Assembly: GCA_009469585.1 (NCBI GenBank)
Contig: SSXW01000004.1
Coordinates: 222,495-286,494 of the forward strand
DNA: 64,000 nucleotides
Direction: 5' to 3'
Origin: Dechloromonas sp. Dech2017
Lineage (GTDB): Bacteria > Pseudomonadota > Gammaproteobacteria > Burkholderiales > Rhodocyclaceae
The notes under the pieces are model-generated. The model saw nothing but the letters and a program-made list of their open reading frames with translations, made no database searches and was not told the DNA's origin. Every line of letters begins with the position of its first letter. Position 1 is the stretch's first letter. Below, in pieces: positions 53,210 through 61,168 of the stretch. Both the position numbers and the translations under genes were made by a program.

Positions 53210-53914
53210 ATGGCGAAACTGATCCTGTCGATGGACGGGCTGGTGCTGAAGGAAATTCCGCTCAACAAGGAGCGCCTGACCATTGGCCGCAAGCCGTTCA
53301 ACGACATCCAGATCGACAACCTGGCCATTTCCGGCGAACACGCCGTCGTCGTCACCATCCTCGCCGATTCCTTCCTCGAAGACCTCAACAGCACCAACGG
53401 CACGCTGGTCAATGGCCAGCCGATCAAGAAGCACTTCCTGCGCAACAACGACGTCGTCGAACTCGGCAAGTACAAGATGAAATACATGGCCGACCTGCAG
53501 GCAGGTGCCGCGGCCAGCGATTTCGAGCGCAACGCCGCCATCCGTTCCGGCTCGCTGAAGATGCCCTCCGAACTCAAGCTGACCCCGATGGACACCATCA
53601 CCCGCTCCAGCGTCGGCGTCGCTTCCCAGCCCAAGCCGCCGATGGCCGGCCCGGCCGCCGCCATCCAGTTGCTCAACGGCCCGAACGTCGGCAAGGAGCT
53701 CGAGTTGACCAAGACCCTGACCACGCTCGGCAAGCCCGGCCTGCAGGTGGCGGTCATCGCCCGGCGGCCGCACGGCTATTTCATCACCCACGTCGAAGGG
53801 CGGCAGTTCCCCATCGTCAATGGTCGTCCGCTCGATGCCCAGGCCTATCCCCTGGGCGATCACGACGTGATCGAGATCGCCGGCATCAAGATGGAATTCT
53901 TCCTGCGCGGGTGA
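53210..53914 (+). CDS. FHA-domain protein with two FHA-like modules
   Basis: A 234-residue protein. An N-terminal FHA domain (~22-95) has LTIGRKPFNDIQIDNLAISG-type GR, SGEHAVV (phosphothreonine-binding Ser/His) and LNSTNGTLVNG. A second, more divergent FHA-like module fills ~140-234 (LTTLGKPGLQVAVI, VNGRPLDAQAYPLGDHDVIE). It likely binds phosphothreonine peptides. GAGGAAGAAC precedes the ATG; overlaps the next gene by GTGA. Confidence 0.9.
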   Translation: MAKLILSMDGLVLKEIPLNKERLTIGRKPFNDIQIDNLAISGEHAVVVTILADSFLEDLNSTNGTLVNGQPIKKHFLRNNDVVELGKYKMKYMADLQAGAAASDFERNAAIRSGSLKMPSELKLTPMDTITRSSVGVASQPKPPMAGPAAAIQLLNGPNVGKELELTKTLTTLGKPGLQVAVIARRPHGYFITHVEGRQFPIVNGRPLDAQAYPLGDHDVIEIAGIKMEFFLRG

Positions 53915-54693
53915 GCGTGGCCGCCATCACCTTACGCGTCCTTGGCTGCAGCGGCGGTATCGGTGGCCGGCACCTGCGGACCACCGCCTTCCTGGTCGAT
54001 CACGATGTGCTGATCGATGCCGGCACCGGCGTCGGCGAATTGTCGGTGGCCGAACTGGCAGCCATCGACCACGTTTTCCTGACCCACGCCCATCTCGACC
54101 ACATCGCTGCCTTGCCGCTGATGATCGACACCGTCGCCGACCAGCGCCGGCAGCCGCTCACCGTCCATGGCAGCGCCGCCGTACTCGATGCCTTGCGCCG
54201 GCACGTCTTCAACTGGTCGATCTGGCCTGATTTCTCGGTGCTGCCCAGCGCCGAGGCGCCGCTGCTGCGCTTCCAGGCCATCGAGGTCGGCCAGACGGTG
54301 ACCCTCGATGGCCGGCGCTTTACCGCGCTGCCCGTCGACCACACCGTTCCCGCCGTCGCCTACGGCATCGATTCCGGCGCCGGCAGCCTGGTCTTCTCCG
54401 GCGACACTGGGCCCTGCGATGCCTTCTGGCAGGCCGTCAACGGCATCGCCAACCTGCGCTACCTGCTCGTCGAGTGTGCTTTCCCGGATGGTGAACAGGC
54501 CTTGGCCCGGCAGGCCAGGCACCTCTGCCCGGCTTTTTTGGCCGACGGACTGGCCCGGCTCGAGCGGCCCTGCGAGGTGTATATCAGCCACCTCAAGCCG
54601 GGGCTGATCGAAACGACCATGGATGAAATCGAGCGCGGCTTGGTCGCCTTCGAGCCCCGCCTGTTGCAGAACAACCAGGTGTTTGCCTTCTGA
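53911..54693 (+). CDS. Class II 3',5'-cAMP phosphodiesterase-like metallo-hydrolase
   Basis: A 260-residue metallo-beta-lactamase-fold protein with THAHLDHIAALPL (HxHxDH) and SGDTGPCD. The N-terminus LRVLGCSGGIGGRHLRTTAF and the WPDFSVLP segment are typical of class II cyclic-nucleotide phosphodiesterases. It would degrade cAMP, opposing the cyclase at 10.6-11.9 kb. GTG start in a GTGA overlap with the FHA gene, so PP2C, FHA and this gene form one unit. Confidence 0.82.
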   Translation: MSVAAITLRVLGCSGGIGGRHLRTTAFLVDHDVLIDAGTGVGELSVAELAAIDHVFLTHAHLDHIAALPLMIDTVADQRRQPLTVHGSAAVLDALRRHVFNWSIWPDFSVLPSAEAPLLRFQAIEVGQTVTLDGRRFTALPVDHTVPAVAYGIDSGAGSLVFSGDTGPCDAFWQAVNGIANLRYLLVECAFPDGEQALARQARHLCPAFLADGLARLERPCEVYISHLKPGLIETTMDEIERGLVAFEPRLLQNNQVFAF

Positions 54694-54727
54694 GCGACGG
54701 CGCCCACCCATTTGTAGCGGACCCGGC

Positions 54728-56314
54728 ATGGATACGGCGGACGACCTGATCAGCCGCTTCGAGCGGCTCAATGACATCGGTACTTCGCTGTCGGCCGAGC
54801 ACGACCTGCCGGTGCTCTTCGAGAAAATCGTCGTCGCCGCCATGCAGTTGGCCAACGCCGATGCCGGCACCCTGTACCGCATTTCCGACGATCGGCGTCG
54901 CCTGCAATTCGAGATCATCCGCACCGACAGCCTGGCCGTCGCCCTTGGCGGCACCGGCGCCCCCTTGCCGCACGACCGCCTGCCCGACCTGCCACTCTAT
55001 CTCGCCGACGGCTCGGCCAATCATGCCATGGTCGCGGTGCACGCCGCCGTCACTGGCCAGACGGTCAACATCGCCGACGCTTATCACGCCGCGGGTTTCG
55101 ATTTTTCCGGCACCCGCCAGTTCGACGCCCGCAACGGCTACCGCTCGCAATCCTTCCTCACCGTGCCGATGAAAGACCATCAGGGCGAGGTCATCGGCGT
55201 GCTCCAGCTGATCAATGCCATCGACCCGGCCACCGGCCAGCTTGGTGTCTTTTCGCCGGCCGACCAGCACCTCGCCGAGTCGCTCGCCTCGCAGGCCGCC
55301 GTCGCCCTCAGCAACCGCCTGCTCATCGCTCAGCTCGAAGGCTTGTTCGAGGCCTTCATCAAACTCATCAACCTCGCCATCGACGACAAGTCGCCCTACA
55401 CCGCCGGCCACTGCCAGCGTGTTCCCGAGCTGACCATGATGCTCGCCGAAGCGGCCGATGCCGCCCGTGAGGGGCCGCTCGCCGATTTCCGGCTGACCGA
55501 CCGCGACCGCCACGAACTGCGCATCGCCGCCCTGCTGCACGATTGCGGCAAGGTCACGACGCCCGTCCATGTCGTCGACAAGGCGACCAAGCTGCAGACC
55601 ATCCACGACCGCATCGAACTCATCGACACCCGCTTCGAAGTGCTCCGCCGCGACGCCGAAGTGCGCCGCTGGCAGCGCATCGCGGCCGGGGAGGAAGCGG
55701 CCACCGCCGAAGCCGACTATTTTCGTTTTTGCCAAAAAATTGCCGTCGACCGCAGCATCCTGCGCCAAGCCAACCTCGGCAGCGAAAAAATGAGCGAGCA
55801 GCTGCTCGCCGAGGTTCGCCGCATCGCCACCGAGTACCGCTGGCGCAACCCCGACGGCGATGAAGTCCCCTTCCTGACCGACGACGAACTGGCCAACCTG
55901 AGCATCCGTTCCGGCACCCTGAACGGTGACGAGCGGGAAATCATCAACCACCACATCGTCGCCACCATCCGCATGCTCGAGCAACTGCCCTGGCCCAAGC
56001 ACCTCAGCAACGTCCCCGAATACGCCGGCGGCCACCACGAGCGCATGGACGGCAAAGGCTATCCACGCGGGCTGAAGCGCGACGAAATGAGCTGGCAGGC
56101 CCGGATCATGGGCATCGCCGACATCTTCGAAGCCCTCACCGCCGAAGACCGGCCCTACAAGGGCGGCATGAAGCTGTCGCAGGCGCTGGCCATCCTCGAT
56201 AAATTCAGCCGCAACGGGCACATCGACCCGGACCTGCACCGCATCTTCGTCGACAGCGCGGTCTACCGGCGCTACGCAGAGGTCTATCTGAAGGGCGGGC
56301 AGGTCGACTGCTGA
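54728..56314 (+). CDS. GAF + HD-GYP c-di-GMP phosphodiesterase-like protein
   Basis: A 528-residue protein. A GAF domain (~20-195) has NADAGTLYRISDD, the QSFLTVPMKDHQGEVIGVLQ sheet and AVALSNRL end. The HD-GYP domain (~215-510) has LLHDCGKVTTP and HHERMDGKGYPRGL, both key motifs. Between them a long insert includes repeat copy N (55720-55756), reading FRFCQKIAVDRSILR. HD-GYP proteins hydrolyse c-di-GMP to GMP. ATG 54728 follows the cAMP phosphodiesterase by 34 bp, so the four genes may be an operon linking cAMP and c-di-GMP. Confidence 0.92.
   Translation: MDTADDLISRFERLNDIGTSLSAEHDLPVLFEKIVVAAMQLANADAGTLYRISDDRRRLQFEIIRTDSLAVALGGTGAPLPHDRLPDLPLYLADGSANHAMVAVHAAVTGQTVNIADAYHAAGFDFSGTRQFDARNGYRSQSFLTVPMKDHQGEVIGVLQLINAIDPATGQLGVFSPADQHLAESLASQAAVALSNRLLIAQLEGLFEAFIKLINLAIDDKSPYTAGHCQRVPELTMMLAEAADAAREGPLADFRLTDRDRHELRIAALLHDCGKVTTPVHVVDKATKLQTIHDRIELIDTRFEVLRRDAEVRRWQRIAAGEEAATAEADYFRFCQKIAVDRSILRQANLGSEKMSEQLLAEVRRIATEYRWRNPDGDEVPFLTDDELANLSIRSGTLNGDEREIINHHIVATIRMLEQLPWPKHLSNVPEYAGGHHERMDGKGYPRGLKRDEMSWQARIMGIADIFEALTAEDRPYKGGMKLSQALAILDKFSRNGHIDPDLHRIFVDSAVYRRYAEVYLKGGQVDC
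55720..55756 (-). repeat. Dispersed A-rich repeat, copy N (inside the HD-GYP gene)
   Basis: On the minus strand: GCTGCGGTCGACGGC, then AATTTTTTGGC and AAAAACGAAA. Antisense to the gene, inside a variable insert between the HD and GYP motifs. Confidence 0.68.
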
Positions 56315-56500
56315 CGTTCGCATGCTGGCCGGTGTCGAATTTTTCCTATGCCTGCCGCATTGCGTCTACCGGTGGTGACGCAAATTGTCAGCCAGTCCTC
56401 TCAGATAGACGGGGTGGTGCCCCCGGGAAGATGCGCGAATTGTTTTTAACATGTTGATTCCTAGGTTAAAAATGCCATCGGCTGAATTTTTCATGCATCC

Positions 56501-56516
56501 TGGCACGGAACCTGTA
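56501..56516 (+). promoter_or_regulatory. Candidate sigma-54 promoter of pilA
   Basis: TGGCACG, four bases, then CTGTA: GG-N10-GT at -24/-12, one mismatch from the sigma-54 consensus (GC at -12). It lies 51 bp before the pilA ATG. Sigma-54 control through PilR is common for type IV pilins. Confidence 0.6.
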
Positions 56517-56566
56517 TTAGATAAGCCAGAAGTTTCCCCCTTGATCTTTCCCTGAAGGAGATGCAA

Positions 56567-56992
56567 ATGAACCAAATGCAAAAAGGTTTCACCCTGATCG
56601 AACTGATGATCGTCGTCGCCATCATCGGTATTCTGGCCGCCGTCGCGCTGCCGGCTTATCAGGACTACACGACCCGCGCCAAGGTAAGCGAAGTGGTAAT
56701 TATGGGGGCACCGGCTAAATTGGCAGTTGCCGAGACGACTTCGTCCCTTGGCTCTCTTGCGAGCGTAACCCAAACTAATTCAGGCTACGTTTTCCCGGGA
56801 GCTACCAAGTATGTTAGCGGTGTGACTATTGCGAATGGCGGGCAGGTTTCCATTGCCTCTACTGTTCCGAACGCTACCGGCAGCATCACCCTGTCTCCCG
56901 TTGAGGTTGCTGCTGGTACTGGACAATTGAAATGGACCTGCGCTGCTACCGGCATCAGCGCAAAATTCTTGCCTTCTGAGTGCCGTCCGTAA
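56567..56992 (+). CDS. pilA: Type IV major pilin PilA
   Basis: A 141-residue type IVa prepilin: short leader MNQMQKG, then [20 protein letters not shown] with Glu+5, and the conserved [13 protein letters not shown] helix. The C-terminal domain has two cysteines (WTC and SEC) forming the D-loop. AAGGAG lies directly before ATG 56561 and 6 bp before ATG 56567; the latter spacing is right. From about codon 45 onward codon use turns visibly more AT-rich than in neighbouring genes, which suggests exchange of the variable pilin domain. An intrinsic terminator follows, and a glycosyltransferase gene sits next. Confidence 0.94.
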   Translation: MNQMQKGFTLIELMIVVAIIGILAAVALPAYQDYTTRAKVSEVVIMGAPAKLAVAETTSSLGSLASVTQTNSGYVFPGATKYVSGVTIANGGQVSIASTVPNATGSITLSPVEVAAGTGQLKWTCAATGISAKFLPSECRP

Positions 56993-57038
56993 TCGGTCCG
57001 CTCTGAATATTGCCTGACTGGCAAATTGTTAAAAAAGC

Positions 57039-57067
57039 CCCCGCCTCTATGAGGCGGGGTTTTTTTT
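57039..57067 (+). terminator. Intrinsic terminator after pilA
   Basis: Nine-bp stem CCCCGCCTC / GAGGCGGGG with a TAT loop, then eight T residues. It lies 47 bp after the pilA stop and just before the glycosyltransferase start, so that gene depends on read-through or its own promoter. Confidence 0.93.
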
Positions 57068-57080
57068 GGATCGATCCACG

Positions 57081-58793
57081 GTGAACAGCCATATAGCAGT
57101 TGATCCCTTCGTCCGGCCTGAGTCGGCAAGCTCCTTGTGGTTGCCGATCTGGGCGGTTTGCCTGGCGTTAGGCTGGTTGTTGCCCAATCACGATTGGCCG
57201 TGGACCAGTTTCCAGTCAGAAACCTGGCCGGTTTTTTGTTTCGCCTTGGCCTGCGGCACCCTTCTGCTGCGTTCGCAGCGGCCGGTGGACATGCCCTGGC
57301 TGCTGGTGCTGACGGCGCTTTCCGCGCTGGTTCCCGTGGTCCAGCAGGTGGCGGGCCAGGTCTATTTCTTCGGTAGCGCCGCGCTGGGCGCCTTGTATCT
57401 GGCCGGATTCGCGCTGGCCATGGTCACCGGCCAGCGTTGGGCGGCGGTCGACTCGAACCAGCCGATCGATGCCCTGTTCCTGGCTATCGGGGTGGCCGGC
57501 GTCGCCTCGGTCGGCATGCAACTCTGCCAATGGCTGGGCCTCGATATGCTGGGCATCTGGCTGGTGCCCAGCGACCCGAGTCGCCCCTTCGCCAACTTGG
57601 CGCAGCCGAACAATCTGGCGACCTTGCTTTTGTGGGCTTGCCTGGCCGCCGCTTGGGGCTACTGGCGCCGACTGTTGGGCGCCGGGGTGGCGCTGATGCT
57701 GGCCGCGTTCCTCGTCATGGGAATTGCCCTGACCCAGTCGCGGACCGCCATGCTGGGCATGTTCCTGGCTGTGATCTTGTCGTTTTTCTGGCGGCGGCAG
57801 CCGGGAGGGCAGTGGCTATTCCGTTCAGCCTTGATGCTCTCGGGCTTCCTGGTGCTCTGCCTGATCGCCGTGCCGCTGATATCCGACGCCCTGTTGCTGG
57901 CTGTCGACAGCCGTTTTGCCAACCCCGACCTGGTCGTCCAGGATGCGCCGCGCAAGATCATTTACCGGCTCTTTCTCGAGGCCTCCCTGGATAAGGCGTT
58001 GTTCGGCTATGGCTGGGCCAATACAGGCGATGCATTCTTTTCGCATGTGGCATCGTTCCCCGAGTTGGGCGTCGGGTTCTATCACACGCACAATCTGTTT
58101 CTCGACTTGGTGCTATGGCTCGGCTGGCCGTTCGGGCTGATCGCGATTGCTGCGCTGCTAGGTTGGGGGCTCATCGCCCTGCGGGCGGTCGGCAATGTCG
58201 AGTCGGCACTCCTGTTTTTCTTCGTGCTGTTTGCCGGTGTGCATTCCATGCTCGAGTTTCCCCTGCACTACGCCAATTTTCTATTGCCCTGTGGACTGGT
58301 GATCGGCGTGATCAATGCTCGGGCCGCCTCGCCGACCCGCTACCGGGTTTCCCGATGGCCGGTCATTGCGATTTTCGGTATCGCCGTCTTGGGACTGGTG
58401 ACCGTCGTTCGGGATTATTCGCTGTTCGAGGACGATGTCCGTGCCCTGCGTTTCGAGCGCTTGAATATCCAGGTGAACCAGCCGCGCGTCGGCAGCGAGA
58501 TCCTGCTTCTGACGCAACTGAAGGCTTTTCTCGATTTTTCCCACGAAAAGCCCGGGCGCGGCCTTGGTCCGGATGAGCTCAAGCGGTCTGAAGAGGCCGC
58601 ATTCGCCATTTTCAACCCGCTGAACACGTTCAATTTCATCCAGATCCTGGCGCTCAACGGGCAGGCAGCCGAGGCGCAACGCTGGGTGAACCGGGCCAGG
58701 CACTTCCTGCCGGCCAGTACCTACCGGGACATGGCGCAGCAATGGGCGAATGCGCTTGCCGAGTTCCCCGAATTGGCTGCGGTAACTTGGTGA
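57081..58793 (+). CDS. PglL/TfpO-type O-oligosaccharyltransferase (Wzy_C family)
   Basis: A 570-residue protein with about 12 membrane helices (to residue ~430), the Wzy_C core LTQSRTAMLGMFLAVILSFF and periplasmic loop HTHNLFLDLVLWLG, and a C-terminal soluble helical domain typical of the PglL-type Wzy_C_2 family. Next to pilA it most likely transfers a glycan to pilin, although O-antigen ligases share the fold. GTG 57081 is preferred; the in-frame TTG at 57066 falls in the terminator T-run. Confidence 0.82.
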   Translation: MNSHIAVDPFVRPESASSLWLPIWAVCLALGWLLPNHDWPWTSFQSETWPVFCFALACGTLLLRSQRPVDMPWLLVLTALSALVPVVQQVAGQVYFFGSAALGALYLAGFALAMVTGQRWAAVDSNQPIDALFLAIGVAGVASVGMQLCQWLGLDMLGIWLVPSDPSRPFANLAQPNNLATLLLWACLAAAWGYWRRLLGAGVALMLAAFLVMGIALTQSRTAMLGMFLAVILSFFWRRQPGGQWLFRSALMLSGFLVLCLIAVPLISDALLLAVDSRFANPDLVVQDAPRKIIYRLFLEASLDKALFGYGWANTGDAFFSHVASFPELGVGFYHTHNLFLDLVLWLGWPFGLIAIAALLGWGLIALRAVGNVESALLFFFVLFAGVHSMLEFPLHYANFLLPCGLVIGVINARAASPTRYRVSRWPVIAIFGIAVLGLVTVVRDYSLFEDDVRALRFERLNIQVNQPRVGSEILLLTQLKAFLDFSHEKPGRGLGPDELKRSEEAAFAIFNPLNTFNFIQILALNGQAAEAQRWVNRARHFLPASTYRDMAQQWANALAEFPELAAVTW

Positions 58794-58797
58794 CCGC

Positions 58798-58840
58798 TTC
58801 TGCGGTCAACCCGAAAAATCGCCAAAATTTGAAATTTCGC
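58798..58840 (+). repeat. Dispersed A-rich repeat, copy O (intergenic)
   Basis: TTCTGCGGTCAACCCG, then AAAAATCGCC and AAAATTTGAAATTTCG. It fills most of the 55-bp gap between the glycosyltransferase stop and the stop of the convergent MNT gene. A clear copy. Confidence 0.75.
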
Positions 58841-58848
58841 CTTACCCG

Positions 58849-59178
58849 TCAGGCGACAGGCGCATCGGTGAGCACGACGCCGACCCGTTCGATGTGCTCA
58901 AGCAGCGCGGGATTGTCGATGGCCTGCAGGTGAACGAGGTCGATTTTCCAGGGGAGCAGGAGATCATCGAGGCGGGTTTCGATGTCGAGTTGCCGGCTCA
59001 GGTTTAGCCCCGGGGCGTCGACACAGAGGTCGATATCCGATCCCGGTCGAAAATTTCCCTTGGCGCGGGACCCGAAGAGGATGACGCGGCGGATTTCGGG
59101 GTATTCCGCCAGCAGGTCGACAATGCGCCTGACGGTGGGTTGGTCCAGTCCGTGGTTTGCCGGGCTGTCGAGACTCAT
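58849..59178 (-). CDS. mntA: MNT-type nucleotidyltransferase (antitoxin)
   Basis: A 109-residue minimal nucleotidyltransferase with VILFGSRAKG, RPGSDIDLCVD (GSx10DxD) and the third acidic residue in WKIDLVHLQ. It overlaps the HEPN gene by ATGA. In characterised HEPN-MNT modules the MNT protein neutralises the HEPN RNase by tri-AMPylation. Confidence 0.88.
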   Translation of the reverse strand: MSLDSPANHGLDQPTVRRIVDLLAEYPEIRRVILFGSRAKGNFRPGSDIDLCVDAPGLNLSRQLDIETRLDDLLLPWKIDLVHLQAIDNPALLEHIERVGVVLTDAPVA

Positions 59179-59600
59179 GTTTTGGCGACGATGCCTTGCA
59201 TCTTTTCGGCAAAGGCCACGAACAGCGGGTGGTAGCGTCCGATGACCTGCTCGGCGATTTGTTCGGCAATCTGCTGGTTGTAGGTGTGGGACGACTGATT
59301 GCGGCTCTTGATCATTTCCATCCAGCCTTCGCCATCGTCGACCAGGGTTTTTGCGAAGGCTTCGCGCGTCGCATCGCGCGACCCGGTGATGCCGGCGTTT
59401 CCTTGCCAGTAGAAATAGTCTTTCATCACGTTCCAGGCAAGTTCGTGGGTGAATTCGAAAGCCTGGATGAGACCTTGTTGCTCCAGCGGCGTTAGCGGGC
59501 GCTGGTTGGCCAACTCAACGGCGTCGCTCAGCCTTTGCAGGGCCAGCGCGTAGTTGCCCAGGCGTTGTTGCCAACGAATGTCTTGATTATCAGGTTTCAT
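59175..59600 (-). CDS. HEPN-domain toxin (HI0074-like)
   Basis: A 141-residue four-helix HEPN protein of the nucleotidyltransferase-substrate-binding (HI0074) type, with the Rx4-6H active motif RNQSSHTY and an EFTHELAWNVMKDYFYWQG helix. It is probably an RNase toxin, AMPylated by the MNT partner. An imperfect palindrome lies 42 bp upstream of the ATG. Confidence 0.86.
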   Translation of the reverse strand: MKPDNQDIRWQQRLGNYALALQRLSDAVELANQRPLTPLEQQGLIQAFEFTHELAWNVMKDYFYWQGNAGITGSRDATREAFAKTLVDDGEGWMEMIKSRNQSSHTYNQQIAEQIAEQVIGRYHPLFVAFAEKMQGIVAKT

Positions 59601-59641
59601 TTTTGACCCGGCACAAGCGTGACGATGTGAATGGGGTGTAG

Positions 59642-59673
59642 GTACGTAGCGCCATTTTAGCGCGCTAGCGTAC
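59642..59673. promoter_or_regulatory. Imperfect palindrome upstream of the HEPN/MNT operon
   Basis: GTACGTAGCGC (59642-59652) and GCGCTAGCGTAC (59662-59673) are inverse complements apart from one bulged G. It lies between the HEPN start and the CHAD gene stop and could be an autoregulatory operator, or a terminator-like hairpin for the CHAD gene (no T-run seen). Confidence 0.4.
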
Positions 59674-59699
59674 TCTCGGGCCTTGCCTGGTGTCGGCTT

Positions 59700-61163
59700 T
59701 CACGGCGCCGGCTGGGCCAGCCAGGTGTCGAGCGCTTCAGGCAGTTCGCCGACGAGCAGTGCGTGGCGGCCGGCGATCCAGCCGTGGATGGGTCCCGGCG
59801 GTCGACCGGATGAAACGGCTGAAATCAGCGTTTCGGCGGTGATGTGGTCGTTGATCAGGCCGAGTTCGTCCTGCAGGCGGCCGAGTGCCTGCAGGTAGGG
59901 CTTTAGCCGGCGGGGCAGGAGCAGCGGGGTGAAGAATTCGAGGGTGTAGCGCAGTTTTTTGAAGACGATGCGCATGCGGTGCCGTTCGACGGGGTCGAGT
60001 TCGGCGTGCCGGCTGGCCAGCTGGCGGGCCTTGCGGAGGTGGCGGGCGACCTGTTGGCGGGCGAATTCCTTGAGCGGCAGGGGCAGGGTGTCGCCCAGGG
60101 TGTAGACGGCTGCGGTGAATTCGAGCAGCAGGCGCGGGTATTCGCTGACGGCGAGCAGGCCGGCCACCGATTTGCGGGCGCGGGCAGCGCGTTGGCGGGC
60201 GGCAATTCTCAGGCGTTTGACGTTCTTGTCGTCGGGAAAGGCTGCCTGCATGGGGGGCAGGGTTTCGGCCAGGAAAACATCCCAGTTGCGGGCTTCGCCC
60301 AGCGCGCTGGCCAGGGTCTGCCAGGTGCGGCCGTAGGTGCTGACAAATTCCGGCGGCAGGACCGGGGCGAACAGCTTGATGGCCGAACGCAGGCGGCGCA
60401 GGGCGACGCGGGCCTGGTGGACGAATTCGACGTCGTCGCCGCCGTGCAGGCCCTTTTCGTTGCGCTGGAAGTGTTCCAGGCAGCCGAGGGCGATGCTGCG
60501 GAAGGCTTCGACCGGGGTTTGCCGCTCGTCGATGGGTGCCGGCCGGGCCTTGAAGGGGCGGGGCGCTTCGTTGAGGAAGAGCTGGTAGCCGCGTTCGGCC
60601 TTGCTGGCGATCGACGGGTGGAGCGGGAGATCCTGCTGCAGCTGGCGGGTCAGGCCGAAGATGTCGTCGATCCGGCCGGAAAGCAGTTCGAGCTCAATTT
60701 CGCAGATGGCTGCCCGCCGCCCGCGGCTTTCGATGTGGCCGCGGTCGATGGCCAGTTCGATCAGCGATTCGCCGAAGGGAATGTGCCAGATCTGCCGGCG
60801 AAAATCGGTGGTGAACACCGCTTCCAGTCGGTCGCGCCGTGCTTCGAGGAAGGCGCGGAAGTCGTCGGCATCGACGTGGCTGAAATCGAAAACCCCTGGC
60901 GTGGCCGGCGTTTCCCATTCGCTGCGCACGGCCAGCCCGCCGCTGGCCGGTTCGGCCGACTTGACGGTGCACAGCCATTGCCAGCCCTTCTTGCGAAAGC
61001 GCAGGGCGACGCGGCGGGCGTGCAGCTCCAGTTCTGGCGTGTCGTGGTAGGTGTTGAGCAGGTGCTGTTTCTGAGTTTCCTGCCCGGCCAGCAGGGGATG
61101 CGCCTGAAGCTTGCGGGCTGCCTTCGGGGTGAGATCCAGTTTCAGTTCAATTTCGGTGCTCAT
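59700..61163 (-). CDS. CYTH-CHAD protein (inorganic triphosphatase-like)
   Basis: A 487-residue protein. The N-terminal CYTH domain (~1-200) starts MSTEIELKLDL (ExExK signature) and includes YHDTPELELHARRVALRFRK and CEIELELLSG. The C-terminal CHAD domain (~225-485) has FVHQARVALRRLRSAIKLF, HRMRIVFKKLRYTLEFF and LGRLQDELGLINDH, the conserved His/Arg/Lys helices that bind polyphosphate. The CYTH part likely hydrolyses triphosphates such as PPPi. A repeat copy is embedded near the C-terminus (59801-59831). Confidence 0.9.
   Translation of the reverse strand: MSTEIELKLDLTPKAARKLQAHPLLAGQETQKQHLLNTYHDTPELELHARRVALRFRKKGWQWLCTVKSAEPASGGLAVRSEWETPATPGVFDFSHVDADDFRAFLEARRDRLEAVFTTDFRRQIWHIPFGESLIELAIDRGHIESRGRRAAICEIELELLSGRIDDIFGLTRQLQQDLPLHPSIASKAERGYQLFLNEAPRPFKARPAPIDERQTPVEAFRSIALGCLEHFQRNEKGLHGGDDVEFVHQARVALRRLRSAIKLFAPVLPPEFVSTYGRTWQTLASALGEARNWDVFLAETLPPMQAAFPDDKNVKRLRIAARQRAARARKSVAGLLAVSEYPRLLLEFTAAVYTLGDTLPLPLKEFARQQVARHLRKARQLASRHAELDPVERHRMRIVFKKLRYTLEFFTPLLLPRRLKPYLQALGRLQDELGLINDHITAETLISAVSSGRPPGPIHGWIAGRHALLVGELPEALDTWLAQPAP
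59801..59831 (+). repeat. Dispersed A-rich repeat, copy P (inside the CHAD domain gene)
   Basis: CGGTCGACCGG, then ATGAAACGGC and TGAAATCAGCG. Antisense to the gene, encoding the SAVSSGRPPGP loop between CHAD helices. Diverged. Confidence 0.5.
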
Positions 61164-61168
61164 GGCAT

